This document shows positions 17,377-25,383 of a stretch of DNA of 64,000 bases, in pieces. Origin of the DNA: Achromobacter sp. UMC71 (GTDB taxonomy: Bacteria > Pseudomonadota > Gammaproteobacteria > Burkholderiales > Burkholderiaceae_B); assembly GCF_014170305.1 (NCBI RefSeq), contig NZ_LZZT01000045.1:62001-126000 (forward strand), given 5' to 3'. Numbering within the stretch: the first letter of the stretch is position 1; the number at the start of each line of letters is the position of its first letter. A model generated the notes under the pieces. It saw nothing but the letters and a program-made list of their open reading frames with translations, did not search any database and had not been told where the DNA came from. The translations under genes and the position numbers were made by a program.

Positions 17377-17850
17377 TCAGTTCGCCGCCTCGACGGCGGC
17401 TTCTTCCTGCTCTTGCCCGGCATCGGCCTGGCCCGTGGCATTGGCGCGCAGGAACAGCAGGAATTCCTGCAGCAGGCGGTCCCACAGTTCGGCGGTGGCG
17501 CGCAGGTAGTTCTCGGACACGCCGCCGGCCAGGATCACGTCCAGTTCCAGCACCAGGAAGGCACCCTGCACCGTCAGGCGGGCAAAGCGCTTTTCCACGT
17601 TCCAGCGCTCGGCCAGGCCAACGGGCAGCTCGCCCTGCACGCGCAGCGCGCAGCTGAGCGTGTAGTCCAGGTAACTGCCGGCCTCGGCCGAAGGGTTGCC
17701 CAGGCGCACGGCAAAGCCCACGCCCTGGCTGGCGCTGAGCAGCTGCACCATGCCGTTCTGCTCGGACACGGTGACGCGGTAGCCCGCGGATTGCAGCAGT
17801 TCCTGCAGGCGTTCGGCGTTGACGTCGAGAATCAGGCTGGAGTCGGTCAT
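17377..17850 (-). CDS. YbjN-domain protein
   Basis: 157 residues, predicted cytosolic. It has the YbjN/type III-chaperone-like fold pattern: LQELLQSAGY, GVGFAVRLGN, YLDYTLSC, W(N)VEKRFAR, and an ILAGGVSENYLRATAELW segment, then an acidic tail. Members are regulators or chaperone-like proteins with no fixed biochemical role. It lies in the secretion operon between the coiled-coil protein (42 bp) and the foldase (101 bp), matching the order in the P. aeruginosa Pdt region as I recall it. Confidence 0.75.
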   Translation of the reverse strand: MTDSSLILDVNAERLQELLQSAGYRVTVSEQNGMVQLLSASQGVGFAVRLGNPSAEAGSYLDYTLSCALRVQGELPVGLAERWNVEKRFARLTVQGAFLVLELDVILAGGVSENYLRATAELWDRLLQEFLLFLRANATGQADAGQEQEEAAVEAAN

Positions 17851-17892
17851 TACAGTTTTCCTAGATGAAGAAATAAAGACAGGTCTTGATAA

Positions 17893-18606
17893 TCAGGGCT
17901 GGGCGGCCGAGGCCGCAGCCCCGGCCGCGGGCGCGGCGGCGGAAACCTGCGCGTCGTACAGCTTGTCGCCGTATGCCTGCGCCTGTTCCTCGAACTTGAC
18001 CCGCGCGCCGCCGGCAAAGGGCTGCTTGATGGCCAGGATGCCGCCCGTGCTGATGCGTTCGTAGGCGTTCAGGATTTCCTTGCCGGCCTCGTACATCTCG
18101 CGGTTCTTGGCCACGCAGGTCTTGACCTGCTCGTCGCGCTGCGCCAGGGTCCTGGCCAGCGCCACGCGCTCGGTTTCCTTGGCGCGCGACAACGCCAGCA
18201 GCTCGTCGTAGGCGCCCTTGAACTTGCCCAGCTGGGCATGGCTGGCCGCCACCTGCGCCTGCGCGCTTTCCATGACGGCGCCCTGCTGCTCGGCCAGCTT
18301 GTCGGCCTGGCCCTTGGCCTTGGACAGCTGGCCGCGCAGCGCCTCCAGCTCTTTCTGGGCGGCGCCCAACTGGGCCTCGGCCGCGGCCTTGGCGGCGTTG
18401 ACCTGGGCCTGCTCGCTTTGCAGCTGCTGCAGTTGCTGGGTGGTGCTGCGCAACTGGGCGCGCAGGCGCTCTTCCATGGTTTCGGCTTGCGCGGCGCCGG
18501 TCAGGCTCAAGCCCGCCGCGCACAGGGCGACGGCGGCGGCCAGCCGCCTGCCCTGCCCGAACGCCCGGGGCTGGCGCGATTCATCCCATACGATGTGCAT
18601 GTCCAT
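17893..18606 (-). CDS. periplasmic coiled-coil protein
   Basis: 237 residues. A long N-region and hydrophobic core give a Sec signal (cleavage near AAQA-ET, about residue 41). A Gln/Ala/Leu heptad coiled coil spans about 45-150, then a small globular part with one Cys (VKTCVAKNREMYEAGKEILNAYERI) and an Ala-rich tail. Coiled-coil periplasmic partners often accompany ExbB-ExbD-TonB sets, so it may bridge this motor to the envelope (inference). It starts 4 bp after the porin stop. Confidence 0.75.
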   Translation of the reverse strand: MDMHIVWDESRQPRAFGQGRRLAAAVALCAAGLSLTGAAQAETMEERLRAQLRSTTQQLQQLQSEQAQVNAAKAAAEAQLGAAQKELEALRGQLSKAKGQADKLAEQQGAVMESAQAQVAASHAQLGKFKGAYDELLALSRAKETERVALARTLAQRDEQVKTCVAKNREMYEAGKEILNAYERISTGGILAIKQPFAGGARVKFEEQAQAYGDKLYDAQVSAAAPAAGAAASAAQP

Positions 18607-18610
18607 GGCC

Positions 18611-20299
18611 TCAGAACCTGGCGTTGATCTCGAACTGCATCGTGTCGATGGACAGCGGCGCGCCGTAGATTTCGCGGGTGCTCATCCAGCGCAGGACGCC
18701 GTACACGTTCTTGTCGAAGGCGTAGCTGCCGCCGATGTAGTAACCGCGGGCATTGGTGCCGCCCTGATGGAACGACGAGTCGTTGAAGGCGTCGGGCAGC
18801 GCATCGGGCTGGATGTACTTGTAGCCCACGAACGCCAGCCAATCGCCCTTTTCCTTCAGGTCGAACGAACGGCCCAGCGTGGCCTGCAGCATCCAGGCGT
18901 TGGGACCGCTTTCCACGTCGCCGTTGTCGCCGAAGTTGTTGACGATGTTGCCTTGCGAACGGCTCATCATCTTGCTCTTGCTGTAGGCCAGGTTGCGGAT
19001 GTAGTTGGCGTTCACGCGCAGGCCCAGGCCGTTGAGCACCCGGGTGTCCCAGCGCAGGTTCAGGTCCAGCAGGTCGAACTTGGACGCCAGGCCCACGTAC
19101 TGCGGCTGCGGCGTGTTGGCCGGATCCAGCGGGTTGGACGTGATATTGCGCAGCAGGAACAGCGTGTTGCCCTTCTGCATGAAGGCCGGACGCGACCAGT
19201 CGGTGTCGCAGTTTTCCTGGCCTGCCCACGGCGAGCAGGCGCTGGACCGCTTGCCGGCGATGTTGTCGAAGTGGTAGTAAGCCAGCGCGCCGCGCAGGCT
19301 GTTCTGCGGGTTGATCTTCCAGTCGGCGCCGGCTTGCGCGGCCAGCAGCCACTTGTCTTCGCTCTTGCCTTCGGAGAACGACGACGAGTTCCAGCCGTTC
19401 GAGCCGTATTCGGTCGAGAACGCGCCCAGGGTGCCGAACAGCGTGACGTCGCGGCCTTCCAGCGGCTGCTTGAAGATCGCGGCGACGCCGTCGAAGTTCA
19501 GGTCGTTGGAAAACAGCATGTCGGTGGACTCGAACGGGTTGGCGATGCGCCCGCCCGTCACCGTGGCCCACTTGGCGGGGCGGTAGGTCAGGTAGGCCTG
19601 GTCCAGCCAGATGTCCTTCTTGCCCATGCCGCCGCCCAGCGTCTGCGACGTGGACACCGGGCTGTCGTCGCTGCCGGTGGCCAGGCGGATGCCGGCCGAC
19701 CAGGACTCGGATATCTCGGCCTTCACGCCCAGGCGGGCGCGAATGCGCAGCTGATTGCGGCGGTCTTCGCGCGTGTTCAGCATGGGCGGGTAGTTGTTGT
19801 TGGTATTGCGGTTCAGGTCGTACGGACCCTTCGCGTTCAGCTTGGCGAAATCGACGATTTCATTGCTGTTGCTGCCCGAGTACAGACGCGATTCGTCGCG
19901 CACGCGCACGTCGCCGTCGATAGTGATGCGCGACACCCAGTCGGGGAAGGTGTTGGGCTGGGCCCAGTTTTCTTCCTTGGCCTGCACCATGACTTCGGCC
20001 TTGACCTCGTCGCGGATCTGGTCGCGCACGGTCTGCGGGATGTACGGCACGCGCACGTCGCCGGGCTGGGCCGCGGCAGCGCCACGGTCCTGCGGCGCGG
20101 TGCGCGCGGCCTTCGCTTCGGCCTCGGCCTGGGCCACCAGGGCCTCGGCCTGGTCCGCCTTGAGCACGCCCTGCTGCACCAGCAGGCGGATCAGGTTGAT
20201 GGTGGCGTTTTCGGACGGGGCGGGCGCGGCGTGGGCCGGCAGCGCGGCGGCGCCCGCCAGGGCCAGCGTTGCCGCCAACCGGTTCAGTTGGAACTTCAT
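18611..20299 (-). CDS. putative porin (outer-membrane beta-barrel)
   Basis: 562 residues from ATG 20299 (signal peptide ending PAHA; the frame is open to 20326 but the signal fits this start). A short helical periplasmic segment with coiled-coil character (about 30-100) precedes a beta-barrel with alternating aromatic strands, closing in a terminal Phe (FEINARF), the outer-membrane insertion signal. It resembles the Porin_5/putative porin family. The position after tonB suggests a role in the secretion or signalling unit, perhaps as an outer-membrane partner of the TonB motor (inference). Confidence 0.82.
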   Translation of the reverse strand: MKFQLNRLAATLALAGAAALPAHAAPAPSENATINLIRLLVQQGVLKADQAEALVAQAEAEAKAARTAPQDRGAAAAQPGDVRVPYIPQTVRDQIRDEVKAEVMVQAKEENWAQPNTFPDWVSRITIDGDVRVRDESRLYSGSNSNEIVDFAKLNAKGPYDLNRNTNNNYPPMLNTREDRRNQLRIRARLGVKAEISESWSAGIRLATGSDDSPVSTSQTLGGGMGKKDIWLDQAYLTYRPAKWATVTGGRIANPFESTDMLFSNDLNFDGVAAIFKQPLEGRDVTLFGTLGAFSTEYGSNGWNSSSFSEGKSEDKWLLAAQAGADWKINPQNSLRGALAYYHFDNIAGKRSSACSPWAGQENCDTDWSRPAFMQKGNTLFLLRNITSNPLDPANTPQPQYVGLASKFDLLDLNLRWDTRVLNGLGLRVNANYIRNLAYSKSKMMSRSQGNIVNNFGDNGDVESGPNAWMLQATLGRSFDLKEKGDWLAFVGYKYIQPDALPDAFNDSSFHQGGTNARGYYIGGSYAFDKNVYGVLRWMSTREIYGAPLSIDTMQFEINARF

Positions 20300-20335
20300 T
20301 CTCTTGGCACTCCAGGATCGGTTCAATTCAGCACT

Positions 20336-21049
20336 TCAGGAGGGGCGGCGGCCGGTCAGCGATGCGCGGATGGGCATGCTGGCCGAGGCCGGCGGACGTT
20401 CATCCAGGCCCGGCACCGCGCGTAGCGCCGCCACCACCCGGGCGTCGACATCGGCATCGCCGCTGGAACGGGTCAGTTCCACCCGCGTGATCTGGCCGCT
20501 GGCCGTGAGCCAGATGTTGGCTTGCAGGCGGAAGGTCAGATTGCGCGTGCGTTCGTCTTCGCGCAGGATCTTCTGCAGCGCGTAGGCGAGGTACTGGCTA
20601 TAGGTGGCGTTGCCGGCGCGGCCGCCCCCGCCGCCCGCCATGCCCTTGCCCTGGCCAGCGCCGATGTTGAACGCGTCGCTGCCCGCCTGGGCGTCGCCGT
20701 CGATCTGCATCGGGTTGGACAGGTCGTCGGCCGGGCGCGGCGGCGCCTCGTCCTGCGGCTTGGGCGGCTCGGGCGTGGGCTGCGGCTCGGGTTCGGGCGT
20801 GGCCACGGGCTCTTCCTTGGGCGGCTCGGGCTCCGGCGGCTTCTCCGGTTCGGGCGGCGGTGGCGGCGGCGGCGGCAGCGGGATGATCGCGGTGACCTTG
20901 GGCGCGTCGCGGCGCACACCGGCCATGTCATTGGCCCAGCGCCACAGCGCGTAGGCGGCCGCGATCAACACCACCGCCACGGCCGCCAGCTTGAGCCAGC
21001 GAAGCGCGGGGTGCGGGGAGCGCGAGGTATCGGATGCGTGTTGCGGCAT
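20336..21049 (-). CDS. TonB-family protein dedicated to the secretion locus
   Basis: 237 residues with classic TonB layout: one N-terminal membrane helix (about 19-38), a Pro-Glu/Pro-Lys-rich periplasm-spanning stretch (about 56-112), a Gly-rich hinge, and a TonB C-terminal domain (about 150-235; YLAYALQKILREDER, then IWLTASGQITRVELTRSSG). It transmits proton-motive force from ExbB-ExbD, encoded directly upstream, to an outer-membrane partner. Corresponds in place to TonB4 of the P. aeruginosa Pdt locus. Confidence 0.88.
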   Translation of the reverse strand: MPQHASDTSRSPHPALRWLKLAAVAVVLIAAAYALWRWANDMAGVRRDAPKVTAIIPLPPPPPPPPEPEKPPEPEPPKEEPVATPEPEPQPTPEPPKPQDEAPPRPADDLSNPMQIDGDAQAGSDAFNIGAGQGKGMAGGGGGRAGNATYSQYLAYALQKILREDERTRNLTFRLQANIWLTASGQITRVELTRSSGDADVDARVVAALRAVPGLDERPPASASMPIRASLTGRRPS

Positions 21050-21066
21050 GGCGGTAGCCTCGGCCC

Positions 21067-21486
21067 CTATTTCGGCTTGCCGGTGACCAGCCCGACCTGG
21101 GCCAGTTCCAGACGGCGCAGCAGATCCAGCACTTCCACGACCTTCTGGTACTGCACGGCGGCGTCGCCGCGCACGATCACCGGAAAATCGGGGTTCAGCG
21201 CTTTCTCCGTGCGCAGCCGGTCTTCCAGCTCGGGCAGGGTGACCGGGTAAGCGTCCAGGAAGACCTGGCCGGCGTCGTTGACGGAAATCGCCTTCGTCTT
21301 GGGCTGCGACAGCGCGATGGACGAACTGGCCTTGGGCAGGTTCACCTTGATGCCGGCGATCTGCGCGGTGGCGGTCAGGATGAACATGACCAGCACGACC
21401 ATCAGCACATCGACCAGCGGCGTGATGTTGATGCCGTCGACGGGCGCGTCATCATCATCGTCCTGGGAAGCGGATACGGAAGCCAT
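21067..21486 (-). CDS. exbD: ExbD/TolR-family biopolymer transport protein
   Basis: 139 residues: an acidic N-tail, one membrane helix with the essential proton-carrying Asp26 (ITPLVDVLMVVLV), and a periplasmic domain with LPKASS near the plug segment. Works with the ExbB-fusion encoded 13 bp upstream and TonB 17 bp downstream as a proton-driven motor. Corresponds to ExbD2 in the P. aeruginosa Pdt region. Confidence 0.92.
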   Translation of the reverse strand: MASVSASQDDDDDAPVDGINITPLVDVLMVVLVMFILTATAQIAGIKVNLPKASSSIALSQPKTKAISVNDAGQVFLDAYPVTLPELEDRLRTEKALNPDFPVIVRGDAAVQYQKVVEVLDLLRRLELAQVGLVTGKPK

Positions 21487-21499
21487 GGGGGTCGTCTCC

Positions 21500-23407
21500 T
21501 TACGCTTCGGCGGGCTGCGGCTCGCGCACGGCGGGCCGGGCGGCGGGCGCGCGCGCGGCGCTGTGATGGGCGGCTTCCTGGGCCTGGGTCTCGCCGTGCA
21601 CTTCGGCCAGGCGCGTCACGAATTCATCGACGAACACGCGCATGTCGGCGCTGACTTCCTTGTTGCGCGACACCAGGCGGTTGTAGCCAAACAGGGCGGG
21701 GATGGCGACGAACAGGCCCATGGCGGTGGCCAGCAGCGCGGCGGCCATGCCCGGGGCGATGGCGTTGATGTTCACGTCGCCGGCCATGGCGGTGCCCAGG
21801 AACACCACCATGATGCCCAGCACCGTGCCCAGCAGCCCGATGTAGGGGCCGCCGGCGATGGCGTTGGACAGCACGCCGAGCTTGGCGCCCAGCAGCTGGT
21901 TTTCCTTGGTGCGCACGGCATCCAGCGAGGCGCGGATGGCCTCGATGGTGGCGGCCGAGATCGCGCTGGTGTCGGCGCCCTGCTCGCGGCGGGTGCGGAT
22001 TTCATTGATGGCCACGCGGTACAGACGCCACAGCGAGGCGTGCTCCAGGCGGGTGGCCAGGGCCTTGTCGTCGGCCAGCAGCTCCAGGCGCTGTCCGACC
22101 TTGGCGAAGGATTCGCGGAACTGCTCGTTGGCGCGCGCCACGCGGGCCACGTTGCGGCTCTTCTTGATCATGATGATCCACGACTGCACCATCATCAGCA
22201 CCAGGATGGCGATGATGACCCAGGCGTCGATCGGCACGGCCTTGAGCAAAAAGCCCAGGCCGCCGAAGCCGAAGCCCGATTGCTCTTCGTCGGTGCCGTA
22301 GACAACCAGGCGGGATTCCGAGCCTTGCGACAGCGCGTCGGCCAGGATCAGCGCGGCCGGACGGGCCACGCGGGACAGGCGCACTTCGTCGATCGCGCCG
22401 ACGAACGGCGCGTAGACGTGGGGCGCGGCAACCGGCGCGGCATCGGCTGCCGGGGTGGCGGCGCCTTCAGCGGCGGCAGGCGCGGCGGCCACGGCCGGGG
22501 CCGGCACGTCGCCGCCCAGGGCGGCGGGCGTGTTCAGCGGCGGCAGGCTGGCGGCCACCGACGCGGTGGCGCGGCCGTTCACATACAGCGTGACGCGGCT
22601 GCCGTCGGCCGTGACGGCCAGGTGCTGCCAGGCGGCGGGCGTCAGCGACTGGCCGGGCTGGCTGCGCTGGCCGTTCACTTCCACGAAGGGCACGCCCTGG
22701 TTGATGCCGATCAGCAGGGCGTTGCCGGCGTCGCGGCGGGCATACACCAGCTGTTCGCCGGCCGGCTGGTCGGCGCGCACCCAGGCGCTGAAGGTAAAGG
22801 CGCCTGCGGCGGGCACGGCCAGCGACGGGCTGGCCGGCAGCATCAGCGGCGCGCCGCCCGCGAACTGCGCGGCACGGCCGATCACGCCGTCAACGGCGGC
22901 GGCCATCGGCGTCTGCGCGTTATTGCTGTTGCCGGTGGTGTCGCGCGGCGGAGCGCCGGCGGCGCCGTCGAAGTGATAGACCAGCGTGTAGTTGGGGTCG
23001 AACGTCAGTTGGCCGTTGGCGGACGCCGGGGCCTTCTGGTTGCCGTAGTACATCCAGATGTCCTGGCGCTGACCGTCGGCCAGCTCGGGCAGGTCCACCC
23101 ACACCAGCGCCATGCCCAGCAGCGGGTCGAAGGCTTCCAGCTGGTGGTTCAGCACGGTCTGGTCGTCGCCCGCCACGAAGCGGATGTCGGCGCCCTTCTC
23201 GTTGATGCCATCGAACGAGAAATTGCCGGTATGCAGGCGCACCAGGAGCGGCGTGCGGCCGGCGGCGCCGCCCAGCGGCGCGCCCTGCGGCGTGCTGTCG
23301 ACGGTGATCTGCTTGCGGTACTGCCAGTCGGGCTGCCACCAGGCATGGGCGGCGGACGGCAATACGCCGGCCAGCACGGTCAGCAGGAGCATCAATAAGC
23401 GTTGCAT
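21500..23407 (-). CDS. DUF2341-LamG-ExbB/TolQ fusion protein (proton channel with large periplasmic module)
   Basis: 635 residues: signal peptide ending SAAHA, DUF2341 domain (about 22-145: WWQPDWQYRKQITV, LPELADGQRQDIWMYYGN), a LamG/concanavalin-like jelly roll (about 160-365), an Ala-rich linker within it, then a TolQ/ExbB core with a first helix near 395-417 and the two conserved channel helices (about 505-580; GLLGTVLGIMVVF and ALLATAMGLFVAIPAL). The start ATG 23407 has GGAG 8 bp upstream; a TTG two codons earlier is too close. A sugar-binding-like ectodomain on a motor subunit is rare outside this locus type. Confidence 0.88.
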   Translation of the reverse strand: MQRLLMLLLTVLAGVLPSAAHAWWQPDWQYRKQITVDSTPQGAPLGGAAGRTPLLVRLHTGNFSFDGINEKGADIRFVAGDDQTVLNHQLEAFDPLLGMALVWVDLPELADGQRQDIWMYYGNQKAPASANGQLTFDPNYTLVYHFDGAAGAPPRDTTGNSNNAQTPMAAAVDGVIGRAAQFAGGAPLMLPASPSLAVPAAGAFTFSAWVRADQPAGEQLVYARRDAGNALLIGINQGVPFVEVNGQRSQPGQSLTPAAWQHLAVTADGSRVTLYVNGRATASVAASLPPLNTPAALGGDVPAPAVAAAPAAAEGAATPAADAAPVAAPHVYAPFVGAIDEVRLSRVARPAALILADALSQGSESRLVVYGTDEEQSGFGFGGLGFLLKAVPIDAWVIIAILVLMMVQSWIIMIKKSRNVARVARANEQFRESFAKVGQRLELLADDKALATRLEHASLWRLYRVAINEIRTRREQGADTSAISAATIEAIRASLDAVRTKENQLLGAKLGVLSNAIAGGPYIGLLGTVLGIMVVFLGTAMAGDVNINAIAPGMAAALLATAMGLFVAIPALFGYNRLVSRNKEVSADMRVFVDEFVTRLAEVHGETQAQEAAHHSAARAPAARPAVREPQPAEA

Positions 23408-23444
23408 GGTCAAGACTCCGGGGTAAATACGGTTTCGCGCGCGC

Positions 23445-25064
23445 TCAGAAGCTGGCGCGTACGCTGAAGTTCAGTCGGGGATCGTGTTTCTTGGTGTTGG
23501 GGCCGTCCTTGAGCGGATAGCCCCAGTCCAGCGCGCCGGACAGCCAGTCCAGCACCTGCAGGCGCGTGCCCAGGCCGACGCTGGCCAGCGAATAGCTGGA
23601 ATCCTGCTCGGGCAAGGGGTCGCGCAGGCGCAGCGTGGCGGCGTCGGCAAACGCATAGAAGCGCCATTCATTGACATTGCTGCCCAGCCAGCGGGCCAGC
23701 GACGGCGTGCGCCATTCGACCGAGCCCAGGAAGCCGTCGTCGCCGGTGCGTTCGGCGGCCAGGTAGCCGCGCACGCTGGTGCTGCCGCCGGCCGAGAACT
23801 GTTCGTTGGACACCAGCGCGCCCGACGACAGCTGGAAGCCGGCGCGCAGGCCCAGTTGCCAGTCGCCGAACAGGTTCTGCGTGTGGGTGCCGTCACCGCG
23901 CAGCAGCGCGAAGCTGGGGCTGGCGCGATAGCGCTTGTCGTCGAATTCCTTCCAGTCGCTGCCCATGCCGAAGAACGAACGGGTCGCGCCCACGACCGAC
24001 AGGCCCACACTGCTTTGCGACGCTTCGGAATAGCGGTAGCCGTTGTACGAGAAGGTGAACGGCACGTACTTGAGCGGGATGCGGTCTTCGTTGTTGCCGA
24101 AGCGCGTGGTCTCGTCGAACTTCTTGTAGTCCAGCCCGACGGACAGCGAGTTGTACCAGTCGCCCTGCGGCGCCAGCGTGTAGATGGCGCTCATGCCGAA
24201 CGAGTAGCCCTTGCCCAACACGTTGGTGCCGCCGATGGTGGCGACGTTGCTGTCGCTCTTGTAGCCGGTGAACTGCAGGCTCCACTGCTTGTCCAGCGGC
24301 ATCGAATACGAGCCGGACCAGACCTTGGCGTTGTCGGTTTCCTGCGGCGCGGTAAAGAAGGTCAGGCTGACCGAGTGGCCTAGCTGCCACAGGTTGTCGT
24401 AGCCCAGCGAGGCCGTGCTGCGCAGCCGCGTCGTGTCGGCGCTGTAGTCGTTGTTCAGGCCCAGGCTGGCGTGCCAGGGGTTTTTGTCCTCGACCTTCAG
24501 ATCCACGTCCATGGTGCCGGGCACGCGGCCTTCCTTGACCAGCGGCACGACCTGGCGGCTGGCGCCCTTGTTCAGGTCGGTCAGCTGGGCCTGGGCCTGG
24601 TTGAAATTGGGCACGGCGCCTTCCTGCAGCGCGGGCACCTCGTCGCGGATGGTCAGCGGCGAATAGTGTTTGGCGCCCACCACGCGCACCCGGCCCACCT
24701 TGGTCTCGGCGACCTGCAGGAACACGATGCCGTCGGCCACCTGCTGCTCGGGCAGGTCGACGTACACGGACTGGTAGCCGCGTTCCTGGTAGATGGTCTG
24801 CAGCGCTTCGCGCGCCGACTCGATGTCGGCCAGCGTGCGGTCCGGCCCCAGGTAAGGGTAGACGGCCTTTTCGATGTCGCGCGCGTCCAGCACGGTGTTG
24901 CCGCGCACGATGTATTCGTTGATGTTGACGCGGCGCGCGTTGCTGTCCGCGGCCGGCGCCGGCTGCGCCCATGCCGCGCCCGCGGCCAGCGCCAGCACCA
25001 TCGCCCCCGGCGCCCGGCGCATCATGGCGCGCAGCGCGCCGACCCTGCTCTCGAAATCATGCAT
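23445..25064 (-). CDS. FhaC/ShlB-family two-partner secretion transporter (PdtB-like)
   Basis: About 539 residues: signal peptide, two POTRA domains (about 45-190; INEYIVRGNTVLDARDIEKAV and TKVGRVRVVGAKHYS), then an Omp85-type 16-strand barrel with the conserved GGSTSVRGYL motif in the pore-lid loop and a final Phe. It exports TpsA proteins bearing the TPS domain. It is the only such transporter in the window, while two TpsA genes exist. ATG 25064 is preferred; the inner MM at about 25025 also gives a signal peptide. It has its own promoter, separated from the hemagglutinin gene by a terminator. Confidence 0.9.
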   Translation of the reverse strand: MHDFESRVGALRAMMRRAPGAMVLALAAGAAWAQPAPAADSNARRVNINEYIVRGNTVLDARDIEKAVYPYLGPDRTLADIESAREALQTIYQERGYQSVYVDLPEQQVADGIVFLQVAETKVGRVRVVGAKHYSPLTIRDEVPALQEGAVPNFNQAQAQLTDLNKGASRQVVPLVKEGRVPGTMDVDLKVEDKNPWHASLGLNNDYSADTTRLRSTASLGYDNLWQLGHSVSLTFFTAPQETDNAKVWSGSYSMPLDKQWSLQFTGYKSDSNVATIGGTNVLGKGYSFGMSAIYTLAPQGDWYNSLSVGLDYKKFDETTRFGNNEDRIPLKYVPFTFSYNGYRYSEASQSSVGLSVVGATRSFFGMGSDWKEFDDKRYRASPSFALLRGDGTHTQNLFGDWQLGLRAGFQLSSGALVSNEQFSAGGSTSVRGYLAAERTGDDGFLGSVEWRTPSLARWLGSNVNEWRFYAFADAATLRLRDPLPEQDSSYSLASVGLGTRLQVLDWLSGALDWGYPLKDGPNTKKHDPRLNFSVRASF

Positions 25065-25188
25065 AGCGATGCACTCAGTTCCTTGTGTGATAACCGGTCT
25101 GGCACCGGCCGCTACCGTGCAGTGCGCTTGCGACAATCCCGTTACGGTTTTCTGCCCGCATACCCGCGTCTACAGCTTCTGCTTGTTA

Positions 25189-25236
25189 CTAGACGTTCCG
25201 GCACGGCGCGGACTGCGCGTTGTAAGAAAAATTTCA
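25189..25236 (-). promoter_or_regulatory. predicted ECF-sigma promoter of the transporter gene
   Basis: Read on the minus strand: TGAAATTTTTCTTACAACG, CGCAGTC, a 16-bp spacer, GTCTAG. The same 48-bp layout lies upstream of both hemagglutinin genes (38157-38204 and 53290-53337); CGCAGTC and GTCTAG are identical to those of hemagglutinin 1. Located 125 bp before the transporter start. Confidence 0.65.
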
Positions 25237-25274
25237 TGAAACAGCGCCGGCCCGGGGAAAAGCGGTGCCAGAAA

Positions 25275-25308
25275 GCATCAGGGCCCGGTTTTTGCCGGGC
25301 CCTGATGC
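25275..25308 (-). terminator. strong hairpin ending the hemagglutinin 1 transcript
   Basis: A perfect 14-bp stem GCATCAGGGCCCGG with a 6-base loop, followed on the minus strand by TTTC. It lies between the hemagglutinin stop (25384) and the transporter promoter, so the two genes are separately transcribed. Confidence 0.75.
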
Positions 25309-25383
25309 GCTTTTCACCTGCCGCCTATGTGACGCCCGCGTGACACGGCGGCCAGTATTTCGGCCGCCGGTTCACACGGCGCA

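Noticed and set aside
25329-25344. GTGAC twice at 11-bp spacing between hemagglutinin 1 and the transporter, resembling the Pho boxes
   Set aside because: No -10-like hexamer at the right distance, and a perfect terminator lies between it and the transporter gene. Likely chance in GC-rich DNA.
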